DNA of 64,000 nt, taken from Strix aluco. Lineage: Eukaryota > Chordata > Aves > Strigiformes > Strigidae. The notes beneath the pieces are model-generated. The model had not been told where the DNA came from, did no database searches, and saw only the letters and a list, made by a program, of their open reading frames with translations. The stretch is taken from positions 19,408,180-19,472,179 of the forward strand of contig NC_133932.1 in the NCBI RefSeq assembly GCF_031877795.1, in the 5' to 3' direction. Of the stretch, positions 39,801 through 52,409 are shown in pieces. Both the position numbers and the translations under genes were made by a program. How positions within the stretch are numbered: position 1 is the first letter of the stretch; each line of letters begins with the position of its first letter.

Positions 39801-42800
39801 CATTGCTGGTTCCACCATTTTGCAGCTGGCTTTCTTACAAGCCCGATTCACAGACAAGAAATTTCAGGCACAACTTGGCAAATCCAGAGGACGCTGGTGA
39901 AAGCTGCTGATATGATTCAAATGTTCATTCATTTACTGCATATGGAATATAAGGAAGAGGAGTCAACTGAAAGGCGGTTTCTAAAGAGCATACCAAAAAT
40001 CACATCCCATCCTTGTTTCCAGTTGGGGAGGTAGGGCTTGCTTTTTCCACTCGAAAAACTCGGCTAGATCCTCCAGGTGATGTTTAATGATGACAGCTAC
40101 AGATTATTACATAAAATAAGTTTGGGATCTCTGCATTATCCACTACAATTTTAACATCTAATGTACTTATCCTGATGTTTTGCAGTCCTAGTGATACCTT
40201 GGGCTAGTTTCTTGAGCTACACTTATATTTACCAGATCTGGGAGATCTACCTTACCTGAAATCAGGAAGGGAAAGAACCACACAGATTTTATTGGTACAT
40301 TCCATCTCTGGGAAACCATTAAAATCTTTAGACAAGAAATTCATTTTCAGTTGCCTCGGGGTTTGTGTTGGACCCCAGAGCCTAGGATGACTCTTACGAT
40401 TAGGTCTAAAAGTCGAGAAACACAGTAGATACAAGTGAATTCAGCCAAAAGAATAAAATGTGTGCAGGGTTTCAGGTGGGTTCAGCGAGCTCTTAGTACA
40501 ATTAGAAAATTGGGAAAGAGAAGTTCACTATGCTGTTTTTCTGAGTAAACAAAAAATATATTTTGTTTTTTCTGAAGAGCCAATTCACCACTTCATAATC
40601 TGCATCTTTCAGCAAATGAAGCTGATTTTTTTTTAAAATGTTCTTGTAAAGCAAGGCAAGTGCATTAGAAATTGCTAACATTTATCATGTTCCTTGGCAG
40701 AATAGTTAGATACTTTGGTTAAAAAAAAATACACACTAATGGTCTCTCTTAAATAAATACTTTGAAATAAATAACTGGGGCTGTTGAACAAATGAAAAAT
40801 GAAAACAGAACAAAAGATAAACCAAATATTATTAGTTCTGCAAGAAAATGGTGTCCAAATTTAGCCCATGCAATTTTTGTTGGAAGAGAGGCTAAAATTA
40901 TCTCCAGAGGCTCCTGTATCCTTGTCATTTAGGAAGTCTTTCAGTGACATGCAGGCAAAGACTAGAACTGGCAATTATTTGCAACAGAAAAAAAGAACAA
41001 CAAAATGGAGGTTATAGGACGAGTTATTGTGCTCATCTGACAGCCCAAATGCAATGAGAGGAGGCAGAAGTGCCCAGGCACTATTTACAGGAAGAATCAT
41101 CTCTTGAAATAGACTTTCATTTCCCTTTGCTCTGTCATAATAAGGAATGGCAAATCTCTTTGAAAAAACAAAGGCATGGGAAAAGCGGAGGTTTCACTTC
41201 CTCTTCTTCCTCAGAAAATGAAAATACGACTAAGAACTGAAATACCTGGCTGCAGTAAATATTTGCTTGCTCAACCTAAAATTTATTTACATTTTTGGAA
41301 GTATATAATGCATTGTTCATAATCCAATTAGTTTATAGAAAGTATATGCAGGTCTGTTTAATAAATATGAATTCTTTACCTTTAAATGGTGATAAATCTG
41401 TTATCAGAAGTGGTGCTCTGATGCACCCCAAAGGACCTAACGTGAGATACCAGTAAAACAGGAAAAATTTAAGAAAAATCTGCAAGTGGAAAGAAGCAGT
41501 ATAGCTGAGCAGTGAAAAGAAAAGGTGGCACACAGAAATTGTCCGTAGATTGTGGATACTGAGGCATATCGTGTTTCTGAAAACAATCTTGGAAAACAAA
41601 TTTAATACAACAACACAATTGTTATGAACTTAACACTGCACATGGTATAAAGGAACCACAAGAAATGTGGTTCACAGAAAAAATCCCCCAGAGCAGTAAT
41701 TGTCTAAAACTAATTTGACTTTTTATACACATATGGTGCTGGTTATTTTTTTGGTGTTTTTTTGTTGTGTGGTTTTGTGGGTTTTTTTCTGGATTTCTGC
41801 CCTTATATACAGGAGCTTCTTATGCGTTCAAGTTTTGTGTACTCCTTACAGCTGGCTGACAAAGTAACACACACTCTCCCTTATGAGAAATGTTCTTGTT
41901 AAAACATGGTCTTGGGCCATGTTGGAACAAGATGTTTCTTTCCTTTTTTAATTTCAAACTGTTTTGCGAACAGAAAATTCCAAGGACATTTTGTTTTGGA
42001 AACATTTCTGTAACGAAATACGTTGCCTGTGTTCTGAGAGGGGTTCGGTGATTCCGACAACATCAGCTCCAGCTTGCAGCTGCCTGGGATCCCAGGTCCT
42101 TGGCTCTGGGTGTATCTAAGGCTGCCAAAGAGCTTAACTTCCCAGCAAAATGGGACGCCCTCCCTGTCTCAACTGGCTGCTCCCAAGAAAGGGCTGGGGG
42201 AGCACCAAGTCCCTGGCTCAGGGCAATCCACAAGGCTTTCAGGCAGGTTTAGATTACATGGCAGCTCATCGAACCCTGCATGTTCTATGGCTCAGTGAGC
42301 AAATCTTGGAACAAATTAATGTTTTAAATTAAATTTTGCTTCTGACTGGATCTCCTCCCTGCTTTCCCATTGCAGAGCCTCCCACGTGCCAACTCGGCCA
42401 CCCCGGGGAGATTTCTGAATCTGCATGTCTGGCTGTGGGGTACCACCCTCTGAGGCAGCTGAATCCCATCCATCTGCCACCCTCCAGCACAGAATTTAGC
42501 CCAGAAGTTGCATTTTTCTTAAGCACTCCCCATCCTAGGCAGTTACCATGGCAACCCAGGGACAGACTGTCAGATGCCGATCCTGCTACAGCTCCACTTC
42601 TGTCAGGATACACCTAAATTACTAACAGACTTATTAGTGTAAGTGGAAGATACATGTTATGGTTCTAAGCTGACTAAACACCTCAAGCCATACCTACACA
42701 AACAAACCATGTTCAGAGCTGTTATTCCCATACCAATCACAAGTAATTACATTTTGTACCAGCCTTTCTACATTTGCTGCTTTGAGATAAAGCCCTAGGA

Positions 42801-44189
42801 GCACGCAGTTTTGTTATCACACAGATCACCAAGCGGCGTATCTGTGCAGCAACAACGCTACTAATGGTTTACCAAGAAATACACTCGCTCCCTTGCTTCA
42901 AGAGAGAGCTCGAAGTTGCCAGGGTGGAGGAGGGGCATTAAAGATTCTGAGCTGCCTCCTATTTTTAAAAGGCATAATGTACAGGCTGGTGGAAGGGGGC
43001 TTACCTCAGGAGTCTTAAACAATCTGAATCCTGGTTTTATTACTAGGCTGTTAGGGTTTGATAAGCAATTTCTTTCCTTCTTCATGCTCTATTCATCTGT
43101 TGAAGGGGAATTCTGACATTCTTTGTAAACTGGATCTAACAGCATTTTAAAGCAAAGCTGTATAAAAACTAAACATTAACATCATCACTGCTCATGTCAT
43201 CACTTCAGGTGATCCCAGAGCACTGTCAGAAGAAGATGGCAATGTTCGACTCGATGCCTGAGCATCCCCTGTTTGCTCTCTGGTTGCCAGCAAACTTAGC
43301 GATACGCTTCAAAACCCTGGCGGGCCCGAATCCAGGGCTCTGGTGACAGACAGAAGAGATTCCCAGCCACACTTTCCCATCTACTCTTTCTTCAGTAATA
43401 TAACCTAGTGGATGTCCCATGTTTCTCAACCTGCAGTTTCACTGAGATGCCAGTTACCTTCTCACAGAAATGAGAAAAGCCTTCTCCTCTCCTAGACACG
43501 TAGCACAGTACAGTTTATTTTCCTGCATAGCTCTGCAACTCAAAATTGCTTTCTTACAGCCGTGCCATACAGCCATTACACAGCAACACAGGAGGCTGTA
43601 TTAATCTGATAATTAGCTTTTAATGCGGGATAACCCCTGCCAGACTGCATGTAGGTGACATTGGAGCATTTTCCTGCAGCTCAGCTACACTTAACTGTCT
43701 TTTCTACAGCACCCCTCTGTTTTTAGACTATCCTTCAGTGAACCAAAAATGACTGCTGCACTGAATATATTCTGCTTCCTTGGGTCTAATTCAGCTTTTC
43801 ATTTATCTTCACCTTGCTCTCTTACAGCTGCTCTCTGTCTGCTTTCCCGGGAACAAACTGGGGGGGCGGTGGGGAAGTGGAGACCTTTCTTCTCCTGCAC
43901 TTCATGCCTGCTCTCTGCCAAAGGGCCACGGGTCCAGCTACCCCCTGCATCTTGGGCTCACTGTCTTACACCTTCTTAGTCCCTACACCAAACTGCTTGA
44001 TAGATAGCCAGCGAACCAAGGTGAAAGAGATTATGAGAAGAGGGACAAGAGAAATAATTTCTCAGATTAAATGATGAAGCTTATTCAGTTTCTCCTTTCT
44101 GTCTCTTTTGCCTAGCTCTCCTCTATAACAGCATGTAACAGATCAAAATTAGATCCTCCAGACTGCAATCAAATCTATTCACCGCAGTG
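36900..44189. other. No recognisable gene
   Basis: I see no supported exon. A slightly GC-richer stretch at 42060-42620 and again around 43200-44000 contains several overlapping short open frames on both strands without recognised similarity. These may be regulatory or lncRNA sequence. Single CACGTG motifs occur near 39613 and 42384. Confidence 0.45.
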
Positions 44190-44500
44190 ATGTGAAATTC
44201 ATGTGGCGTGAATGAAGCTGAATTTCTGAGCAATCGCATGGATTTTCAGTTGGTGGGGGAAATTGCGCAACTGCCCCCACCGGTGACACCCACATACCCA
44301 GCAAGCTGCCAGAGAGGGGACACGCGGTGTGGTTGTGAGGGGTGAAGGGCTGGGAGTTACTCCTGCCATGGTGAGGGGGTGTTGATAGAGGCAAGGACTG
44401 TAGCTCTGGATGTGTTTGAGAGTCTCCCTGCGTTGGGACCAAGCTATGGGGAGGGCTGCACTTTTCAATGCACTCATTGCACGACCCTTATGTGCAATGA
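44190..44500 (-). repeat. Unclassified dispersed repeat, copy B
   Basis: Read on the minus strand, this aligns with copy A at 24232-24590. It is the same order of blocks (GGAGACTCTCAAACACATCC, AACTCCCAGCCCTTCA, GCTGGGTATGTGGGTG, AACTGAAAATCCATGCGATT). Its start, at the high-coordinate end, carries a perfect 9-bp-arm inverted repeat at 44474-44500. Copy A has a weaker CAATG...CATTG inverted repeat at the equivalent place. The copies lie 20 kb apart in opposite orientation. Confidence 0.7.
44474..44500. repeat. Inverted repeat (9-bp arms, 9-nt loop)
   Basis: TCATTGCAC at 44474-44482 and GTGCAATGA at 44492-44500 are exact reverse complements. The structure sits at one end of the unclassified repeat copy B. 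Confidence 0.85.
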
Positions 44501-47500
44501 TAGTGGATGCACACTATAATTACATTTTTAAAGAAAAAAACTCACTTGAGAAAAATTGGAGAGCATTTTGAAGGGAGTCTTGTATTTTACATCCTTGAGG
44601 CTGTAAAGCTTCTGTAGTACAACCAACATCCAAGCCAAATGGTTTTGTCACAGCACCTAACTTTGTCTTAAAAGCCATATTGACTTAACAGAAACCTTCC
44701 TTGCTCTTTATAATCCTGGGCAAAATAAGCACAAATTATTTTAGAGTACGGTATATTCTCTTTGAAATGCTCATGAAATAAGATAGGTAGCAGTCCCAGA
44801 CAGCTTTTTCCATGGACAAAAGTGCTGAATCAGCATGTCATGCCCTCAGAGCTAGTTACTGACAACCATGACAGCACTAAGTCAGCAAGAACCGAAGTGA
44901 GCACCAACTCATCTTGTACCTGCTACCGAATGGTCATCACACTCTGATGAACAGAAATCCAGTCTAGCAATTTGGAAGGTGTGATGTTCTACTCACCATA
45001 AAAAGTACCTTGTATTAACTGTTATTCCTTTAGATGATTTAAAAATTACAGGTTCATTTTTAGCATATGTTGTTTTTAATCAAATTTCTTTAGGTATGCA
45101 CGGGGACCCAGTACAAAAAATGAAGAGTAGATATGCAGGAGATGTTATATATAAGGTAGATAAGGAATATCAGAGTCTTGGTACTGGTCAATCTTGCTCA
45201 GTGATGTATCTATCCCTGGAAACAAATGAGAACTGGAGAACAAAAAGGCCAATTAACAATATACTAATTATAGAACATAAACCAGATGTATTCAGTTAGA
45301 AACAAATAGCCAAGTAATTACTAGAAGACTTGGGTCTATGATAGCTGGTTTTGAAGGTGCAGAGTGAGGCCAGAACTCCTCATCACAGGGCCATGGCATG
45401 TAGCTGCGCCAGAGCAGTAGAGTGAGATGGTCAGTGCACACTGATGTGAAGACACATTTACACTGGACTCAGAGGGGACATCAGGGTATCCCATGAGAGA
45501 GTAAAACAATAGAGCATGGAGATGGGTGCACCTGAGGTGTACACATGCATTCCCCCAACAGTTACAGAATAGGAGGTTCGCTTGTATTTGTTGTCAGAGC
45601 AGCAGGGCCCTGGGAAGGTCTGGGGCACAGCACTGTCTGCTGCTGTTAAAAATTCACAATGACAACTCTTAATCTTTTTGGCACAAGCTTCACCACCCAT
45701 GTTTGAGAAGTTAAGGCAGGGAAAGAGCCTTTGGGTTCACAAGGAGACAGGAATTAGGGAACTGAGGTGAGGACTGTGAAGCTACTGGCGATAAAGGAGC
45801 TGGAGGGATTTTGGGGACTTGCCTTTGGCTTGCCTTGCTGGCTGGGCAAAGGCAGTGCCCAGCTAATGAAGAGCCTTGCTCCTGATCCCCACAACCCTGT
45901 CTTCCTCCCTCCCTCTCTCCTCCTGTCACTGCTCACCAGGACTGAAAATAGGCGGCCAGATTGCATGGGGCTACCGGCAGGTCCGCAAGGAGAAAATACT
46001 AGAAATGGGGTCTGAGCATTGAATCATCCCAGAGGGGATGATCTGCAGTGCTGCTTGAGAACAGCTGCAAATCCCCTGGGATTTGTTTTCCAATTAGTAA
46101 CAAAGCCCATTAACAAACTCTATTTAGAGGGTTTTTCACTTAAGTGAGACTTTCCTTAAGTAGTAGCCATCAGTTCTGACTTGGATAGTGAAACTGTCAA
46201 ATTCCATGGATTACACTAGTGTACAGCCCTCCTCCTGCAAAAAAACCCCTGTAAACATGGTAATATGGTGAGTCATGATCAGAAAAAAAGGACCTTGCTT
46301 TAAGAGTAGCATATGCCTATTTTTTTCCAGTCAAAACACCTTGTTGTGTTTTTTAGTAGTTTTAGTGGTAGTAGTAATAGTTGTTTTTTGGACTTCAGTT
46401 TGCTCTACCAGGAAAAGGAAATTAATCTACAGGGAAGCATTGATAGAAAGTTCTTAAAAGGCACTGAGAAGGTAGATGGTACCTTTTCATCAAAAGAACA
46501 AAGCAATTGCAAATGAAAGGAACATTTGAAACTAAGGAAAATAAATCTCTATTACCCTAAAAAATAACTCAAACTCAACAGTAGAGAATGTCACTGAGAA
46601 GACAAACTGGATGTGTACACAGATAAAGGCACTTGGGCATGTTATAATTCATGAAAATAGCTTAAAATGGATTTAACCCCACATTTCAAAGACTAAATCA
46701 ATCTCTGTTTAGGCAGGGCAGATGACCTCACACCTGCCTACTGTGGCATTTCCTGTAATTCAGCTGAGGCTTTTAGAGTTGGCTTCTTGTAAGGGCATGA
46801 CTGTGGACCAAGAGGAACATGGGCTTTGACCTGACGAGTGCTAATTGCACTTTGTTTTTCAAAAGTGCTGTCAGGTCGGGCCCATGAAACTGCAGTGTGG
46901 AGTATGCCCAAGGATTGATAATGGTCTTTGCAGTAGGCCTGAGCCTCAGAGACTGAACCTGGCTCAGTGGTATCTTTCCATAAAAAAAGTTACTTTGTGG
47001 ACATGACCACTCAGCTTTCCGAGGCAGCATCTCTGAGCATTCTCCTATCCCTTACACACAAGCACACACACACTTCAATGATAGCTATTTGGCTTGTGCA
47101 AGGACAGTGAAACCTGTATTAAACATTTACTTCTGCAATTTCTTCCTCAGAAACATTCTCTGGGATGCTCTGAAAGAGCTTAGGACATGCACAATTGTCT
47201 ACTGTAACATTTTATTCAAGCTACATTTATCTACTGCTTAGGTAAGAAAATTTCACGACAAAGGTGATGCAGGATGTTGTTAATGAACCTTGTCCTACCT
47301 CCATCAGGGAAAGGCATGAAGAACTAGAACTTCAGCAGATAGTGGTTTGAACAGGCTCAGCATCTTTAACATTTAAACAAGAGATTGCTTCCTATAGCGA
47401 CCATCTGCCCAAGCTTTGACACACCAAATTATTTACCAGGAATTGTATCAACACATCAAAGAAGTTGCTTTAGGTCTTTGCAATGCTCTTAAGAAATATC

Positions 47501-47831
47501 CTTCATAGAATTCAATGCATCTGAAGAGATATGTGCTCTTCCTAGGATGTAAACATTGACAGCAAACTGTTGCAGGACAGAAGGATCAGCTTGAGCATAT
47601 GTACAATCTTCAGTTCTCAAAGCAGGAAAATAAGGTCCTCCCCATGTTCTCACTCCCCATCCTGTGCATCAAATTTGGGCTGTTTTTACTGTAATTGGAG
47701 ACTGAAGGTTTTGGCTATGTTTTTAGTGGCCAGCTAAATCAACTGGTCATTTGATGCTTATCAGGTGTATTATGGTCTTTTGCTTGTTGGTCTTTTCTTT
47801 TCATTGGCTTACTTGAAAAGAAGGATGATGG
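44501..47831. other. No recognisable gene
   Basis: Nothing supportable was found. Open frames between 45096 and 47030 are short and unlike known proteins. A TAG/TAGT-rich stretch lies at about 46350-46390. Confidence 0.5.
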
Positions 47832-48796
47832 TCAGTTTTGGGGCCTCTCCTGTTTAACACCTTTATTGATGATCTAGACGAGGGGATCGAGTGCACCCTC
47901 AGTAAGTTTGCAGATGACACCAAGTTGGGTGGGAGTGTTGATCTGCTCGAGGGTAGGGAGGCTCTGCAGAGAGACCTGGACAGGCTGGAGCGATGGGCTG
48001 AGGCCAACTGTAGGAGTTTCAATAAGGCCAAATGTTGGGTGCTGCACTTGGGCCACAACAACCCCCAGCAGCGCTACAGGCTTGGGGAGGAGTGGCTGGA
48101 GAGCTGCCAGTCAGAGAGGGACCTGGGGGTGTTGATTGACAGCCGGCTGAACATGAGCCAGCAGTGTGCCCAGGTGGCCAAGAAGGCCAATGGCATCCTG
48201 GCTTGTATCAGAAATAGCGTGGCCAGCAGGGACAGGGAAGGGATCTTACCCCTGTACTCGGCACTGGTGAGGCCGCACCTCGATGACTGTGTTCAGTTTT
48301 GGGCCCCTCACTACAAAAAGGACATTGAATTACTCGAGCGTGTCCAGAGAAGGGCAACGAAGCTGGTGCAGGGTCTGGAGCACATGTCGTACGAGGAGCG
48401 GCTGAGGGAACTGGGGGTGTTTAGTCTGGAGAAGAGGAGGCTGAGGGGAGACCTCATCGCCCTCTACAGCTCCCTGAAAGGAGGTTGCAGAGAGCTGGGG
48501 ATGAGTCTCTTTAACCAAGTAACAAGTGATAGGACAAGAGGTAATGGCCTCAAGTTGTGCCAGGGAAGGTTTAGACTGGATACTAGGAAGCATTTCTTTA
48601 CAGAACGGGTTGTTAGGCATTGGAATGGGCTGCCCAGGGAGGTGGTGGAGTCCCCATCCCTGGAGGTGTTTAAGAGTCGGGTCGACATAGCGCTGAGGGA
48701 TATGGTGTAGTTGGGAACTGTCCATGTTAGGTTAACGGTTGGACTGGATGATCTTCAAGGTCTTTTCCAACCTCGATGATTCTGTGATTCTGTGAA
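47832..48796 (+). mobile_element. CR1 LINE, 5'-truncated, well preserved
   Basis: About 965 bp of CR1 3' end in plus orientation. It begins inside the reverse-transcriptase domain and runs through the ORF2 stop (48708-48710) into the 3' UTR. The tail has two ATTCTGTG-type repeat units. The frame is uninterrupted and few differences separate it from the 22.1 kb copy in the shared part, which suggests a relatively recent insertion. It has no promoter and no endonuclease, so it cannot move on its own. No obvious target-site duplication is visible, as expected for CR1. Confidence 0.95.
47838..48710 (+). pseudogene. CR1 ORF2 remnant: reverse transcriptase C-terminal part
   Basis: An open frame of 290 codons is truncated at its 5' end. 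The first codon is TTG inside the domain, not a true start. The N-terminal residues LGPLLFN and the catalytic FADD motif at residues 24-27 identify the palm of the non-LTR reverse transcriptase. The following thumb and C-terminal region carries [15 protein letters not shown] and [19 protein letters not shown], ending ALRDMV. A complete CR1 ORF2 is roughly three times longer, with an N-terminal endonuclease and the first reverse-transcriptase blocks, all absent here. It lacks a promoter and is therefore a fragment, although the remaining frame has no stop or frameshift. Confidence 0.9.
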
Positions 48797-51456
48797 GTAT
48801 TGCATCACTATTAGCGTGAAGTACACATCCCCAGATTGTCGTTTCTGCACACGAAGACACGTGCTTCTACAAATGCAGCATGAACGGTGGCACTAGAGGG
48901 AGCTCCTGCAGCATCACCCACCTCGCAGCCCCAGTCTGAAATCAGACCCAGATCACAAGATTTGCTTCTAAAATTGTGAGGTTTTGGATTGTGGGTTGGT
49001 TTATTACTTATTTATTAACTTCTATGCACATTTGAATAACATTTTCAAATTTTCTTTCTACTACAAACTAGAATTACCAGCATCCCTCCTGCTCCTGCCA
49101 ACAGCTCCTATTACTGCATGGTTCTAGGAATTGAGACTTAGCCCATTACCTAAGTGTTAATGAAAAAAAACCCAAAACACCCAAACGTTATGGGTATCTG
49201 AGTTTTGGAAAAACTCCTTGAAAAGCTTCATTGACATTTGAAAAAAATCTTCCAAATATTAAACTTTTACCCTTATTGAGATTCAACCTTCCTTTTAATC
49301 AGTAAACCCACAGCTAAGCATCTAGAATTAAAGTTAATATTTAGCCTTTGAATAAATAAGAGAGCTTTAGGGAATGACATGCTTATTGGGGAACTCTGAA
49401 AAGACGAGATTGTTGCTTTTGGTTTATATTGTATGCTCTTTGCTGGCAATTGCAAAAGTGGCAGAAGTAGCTTTTTTATTTTTAGAAAGACAGACATCCA
49501 CAGTGATGATTTATAAAACCTCTCTAGTGAAGAAAAAGGATATCTTCTCCATATACATCTTGATAAAAAATTGGTTTTCAAAAGGCAAAAGTTTCTAAAT
49601 AGAAAGTCAGGCTTCTGTAGAAACACCATGGTCATTCTTTTTGGAAGCAAATGCATCTCAAATATAATCTAGAGAGGCCCTAACAACGGCATCAAGCATT
49701 GTGTTATTCTCTTTCGTTCACAGAACTGCTCAGGATGCTTCACTGTGGAATAGGTCCATCAATGAAACAGATGCCACACTGAACAGAAACACAGCTTTAT
49801 TTCTCTTACTGCTAACAGCTAAATTAGTGTATATATAAGTAGAGTTGTCTGCTCTAAGTACACTATATTTATTTACTATATAATTCGTTAAAATCTAATG
49901 AGAGGAGTACTGTTCTATTACAAAAATTCAAGGGTAATTTATGTGTGATAGTAAAAATATTACCCAGTGCAGCACTATGAGCAGCAAGTTTTGAGTAGTT
50001 CTAGACCACAGTGTTCCCCCCTCCCCAGATAGGTGTACCACAACATCACAAAATATTCTTTCATTTCTTGCTGGTCTAAAAATGCTTGCTCAAAATGATA
50101 TGTCGTGAAGAAAAATAAATGTTTTGCTCCCTTCTCCACCATGAAGGCCACTTAGTCCTTCTCCTTGTGTCACCAGAAAAGACGAATATCCATATCAGCC
50201 ATTACTTTCACTCCACACCTTAAAAAACAATTTATGTTGACTTCTTTCACTCTACCTTGTTCACAGTGGATACGTTCTCAGATGCTTACTAGATTTCCAT
50301 CCTCTGTTGCACCAACCTCCGCTGGGTGTGAAGTTCCCCGTTTTCCACAACACTCCAGTGTTCCAAGATCTTTATTCTTCTCAGCACCCTCTGCCTCCAA
50401 AACCTTCTCCCACCCAGTTATTTTCTCATTTCCTAAATTCACTTCACTGGATCACTTTCAAAGTTTCTATACTTTGCTCTTCCTCAGTAATTTTCTATCT
50501 TCTCCTTTAAAAAAAACCCACCAGCCAACTACCTCTGTCCATGTCCTCCCACTTTTCCTCTCCTTGCTTCCTTGCTTGAAGTGTCTTCACCATTACTGCC
50601 AGTTGAGTTCCATAATTCCCATTTCTCTTCCCTCACAAATCTCTCTTCATCTTCTCAAATAGTTTTAGTTTTCCCATCTCCCACTATTTCTGTGGTTTAT
50701 ATCCCTTCTCCAAGCCCTTTGAACCTGCCTGCATGGTGAATCAGAATATTGTGATAATGTTATTTAGACTTTGGTGTGGGGAATTCTTGTTGTTGATGTA
50801 AGCAAAGTTTGTGAAGATTGTGTGATGACTGTATATTTTAAAGACAACAGGGTAATGAAGCCTCTGGTACCCTCATCCATCTGATTTAGAATTCTTCCTG
50901 GCTCCCGATGGAGCCTCTCAGCATCTTGGCAAAAACACCCATTGAACAAAGCTGCTCTTCTCCCTGCTCCATTTTCCTTCCTTCACTTCCTCTTCCCCAT
51001 TGCCACCCAAAAATGTATGGAAGAAGGGTTGAGACTGTTACAGGGACTGAACTGCCCTCCTTCCCAAAGAATTACTCCTAGGAAGTAACGCACAGGAATT
51101 TTCAAATTCGTGTTCATTTGCACTACATTTTCTCTGTTCTAAATCCAATGGAACACATACTCATGGATCTGTTAGTGAAACACAACTATTTCCCCAGCAG
51201 TACGGATTCAAGCATGGAGAACGTGAAGTGGCACTACAGTAAGACTGAGGGAGAGACAATTTTGCATAGGTAGGTGTGGGTTACGCCCACGGAAATGCAA
51301 GAACCAAGAGGCACGGGGTCTCAAAGTCACAGAGAATCCCAGTGCTCACTGTGAGAATGTGGTGGTGCAATCCTTACCCCCCCCCCCGCCCCTCTTTGTT
51401 GGGCTGCTCGGTGCTAGGTGCGATTCCACCCACATCCCCCGAGCTATACACCAGTC
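48797..51456. other. Gene-free, partly pyrimidine-rich region
   Basis: No exon recognised. About 50150-50720 is strongly pyrimidine-rich on the plus strand, which produces a 165-codon open frame rich in Ser, Pro, Leu and Phe that is a composition artefact. An 11-base poly-C run lies at 51377-51387. Sequence at about 51270-51456, just before the LTR, has higher GC and could be retroviral internal sequence or host DNA. Confidence 0.5.
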
Positions 51457-51673
51457 TGTGGAGATAAGGACTGACAATGTTAATGAGCCTGGCTCCTGCC
51501 CATCCCAATTGCTCGGAAATGGTTAAAATGGCCCATCAACTCCTAAGGGCCTGGCACACCTGTGCCTGGGATGTGGTCAAATGGGAACAATAGAGTCGCA
51601 CATTAATCAAATTCTTTTGTAACTGCTGGAAGGCACCAGAAGGTTTTTGACAAAAGTCAATTATCTTGGACCC

Positions 51674-51679
51674 TATAAA
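51674..51679 (+). promoter_or_regulatory. LTR TATA box
   Basis: TATAAA within CCCTATAAATGG, inside the LTR; it would direct transcription rightward, antisense to DCAF6. Confidence 0.65.
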
Positions 51680-51920
51680 TGGCGACCACCAGGGAGACCC
51701 TTTGAGCTCTCCTGGATCGCAGCGGGCCTGTGACCAGCATCTCCCCTGAGCTGGGACGCCTCTCAGGTACCAAACCCTTAAGGTGTCGTCTGCTCCAGAC
51801 GGAAGGCCAGGGCGAAGTCCCCTGCTCGAGTCTCAATTATCGCCCGTTGAGGAATGCCAAGGCATTGTGAGTATTTACTCTAAACTCGAGAGGGAAATTT
51901 TCTTTGAGCTAGCTTCTCTT

Positions 51921-51925
<5 letters not shown>

Positions 51926-51951
<26 letters not shown>
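51926..51951. repeat. (TG)13 microsatellite inside the LTR
   Basis: Thirteen uninterrupted TG units lie in the downstream half of the LTR. Further TGTGTATG and TATATA-rich patches follow up to about 52080. The repeat probably expanded from a TG-rich segment native to this LTR family. Confidence 0.9.
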
Positions 51952-52190
51952 GGTACGTACCCTTGTTTCTGTGTGTGTATGTCCGTTCTGTGTTCATTCT
52001 ACTGAATCCAAACACCTTTGTTTCTGTATGTTTGTCCATTTTGTTATGTGCATGCATGTGTATATATGTATATATAGGTACTGTTATGTAAGTTAGTGTG
52101 AATCTTGTCATTTTAGAATCTGAATAAGTCGCTTTTCTTTCTTTTAGTATCTCTGAATTATTTTATAATAATAAATTGCTGTTAGTTATT

Positions 52191-52196
52191 AATAAA
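52191..52196 (+). terminator. LTR poly(A) signal
   Basis: AATAAA on the plus strand, with another at 52170-52175. It would end rightward transcripts about 200 bp short of the DCAF6 poly(A) site on the opposite strand. Confidence 0.6.
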
Positions 52197-52409
52197 CCTA
52201 GATTTCTTACTAAATATTACCGTGTCAGTACTTTCATCTGCGACAAAGAAATAATTGTTTGTCACTTCACAAACATTGTAGGGAAGAATGCAAATGAAGG
52301 CAGTAATGGGGTCATAGTTGCAAGGTGAAAAATCAATGGTTGCACAAAGAAAAAACACGAAACTACTTAAAACAACCAAATCTTTTAATTAGAAAGCAAC
52401 AAACATGCA

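Larger units (their letters stand above)
51457..52245 (+). mobile_element. Avian endogenous retrovirus LTR (probably solo)
   Basis: This is a block of about 790 bp with LTR anatomy. It starts TGTGGAG and has a TATA box (TATAAA, 51674-51679) followed by the CTTTGAGCTCTCCTGG segment typical of avian ERV LTRs. Then come a TG dinucleotide array and two AATAAA poly(A) signals at 52170-52175 and 52191-52196. It ends near GCGACA. No primer-binding site follows and no gag, pol or env frame flanks it, so a solo LTR formed by recombination is the simplest reading. The outer boundaries are uncertain because I found no clear target-site duplication. It lies in plus orientation, facing the 3' end of DCAF6. 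Confidence 0.75.

Noticed and set aside
50165..50662. 165-codon plus-strand open frame
   Set aside because: It lies in a pyrimidine-rich stretch. Ser, Pro, Leu and Phe dominate because of composition, and there is no domain, ATG start or splice context.
51270..51456. Possible retroviral internal sequence before the LTR
   Set aside because: No polypurine tract or recognisable retroviral coding frame is visible, so I did not extend the element.
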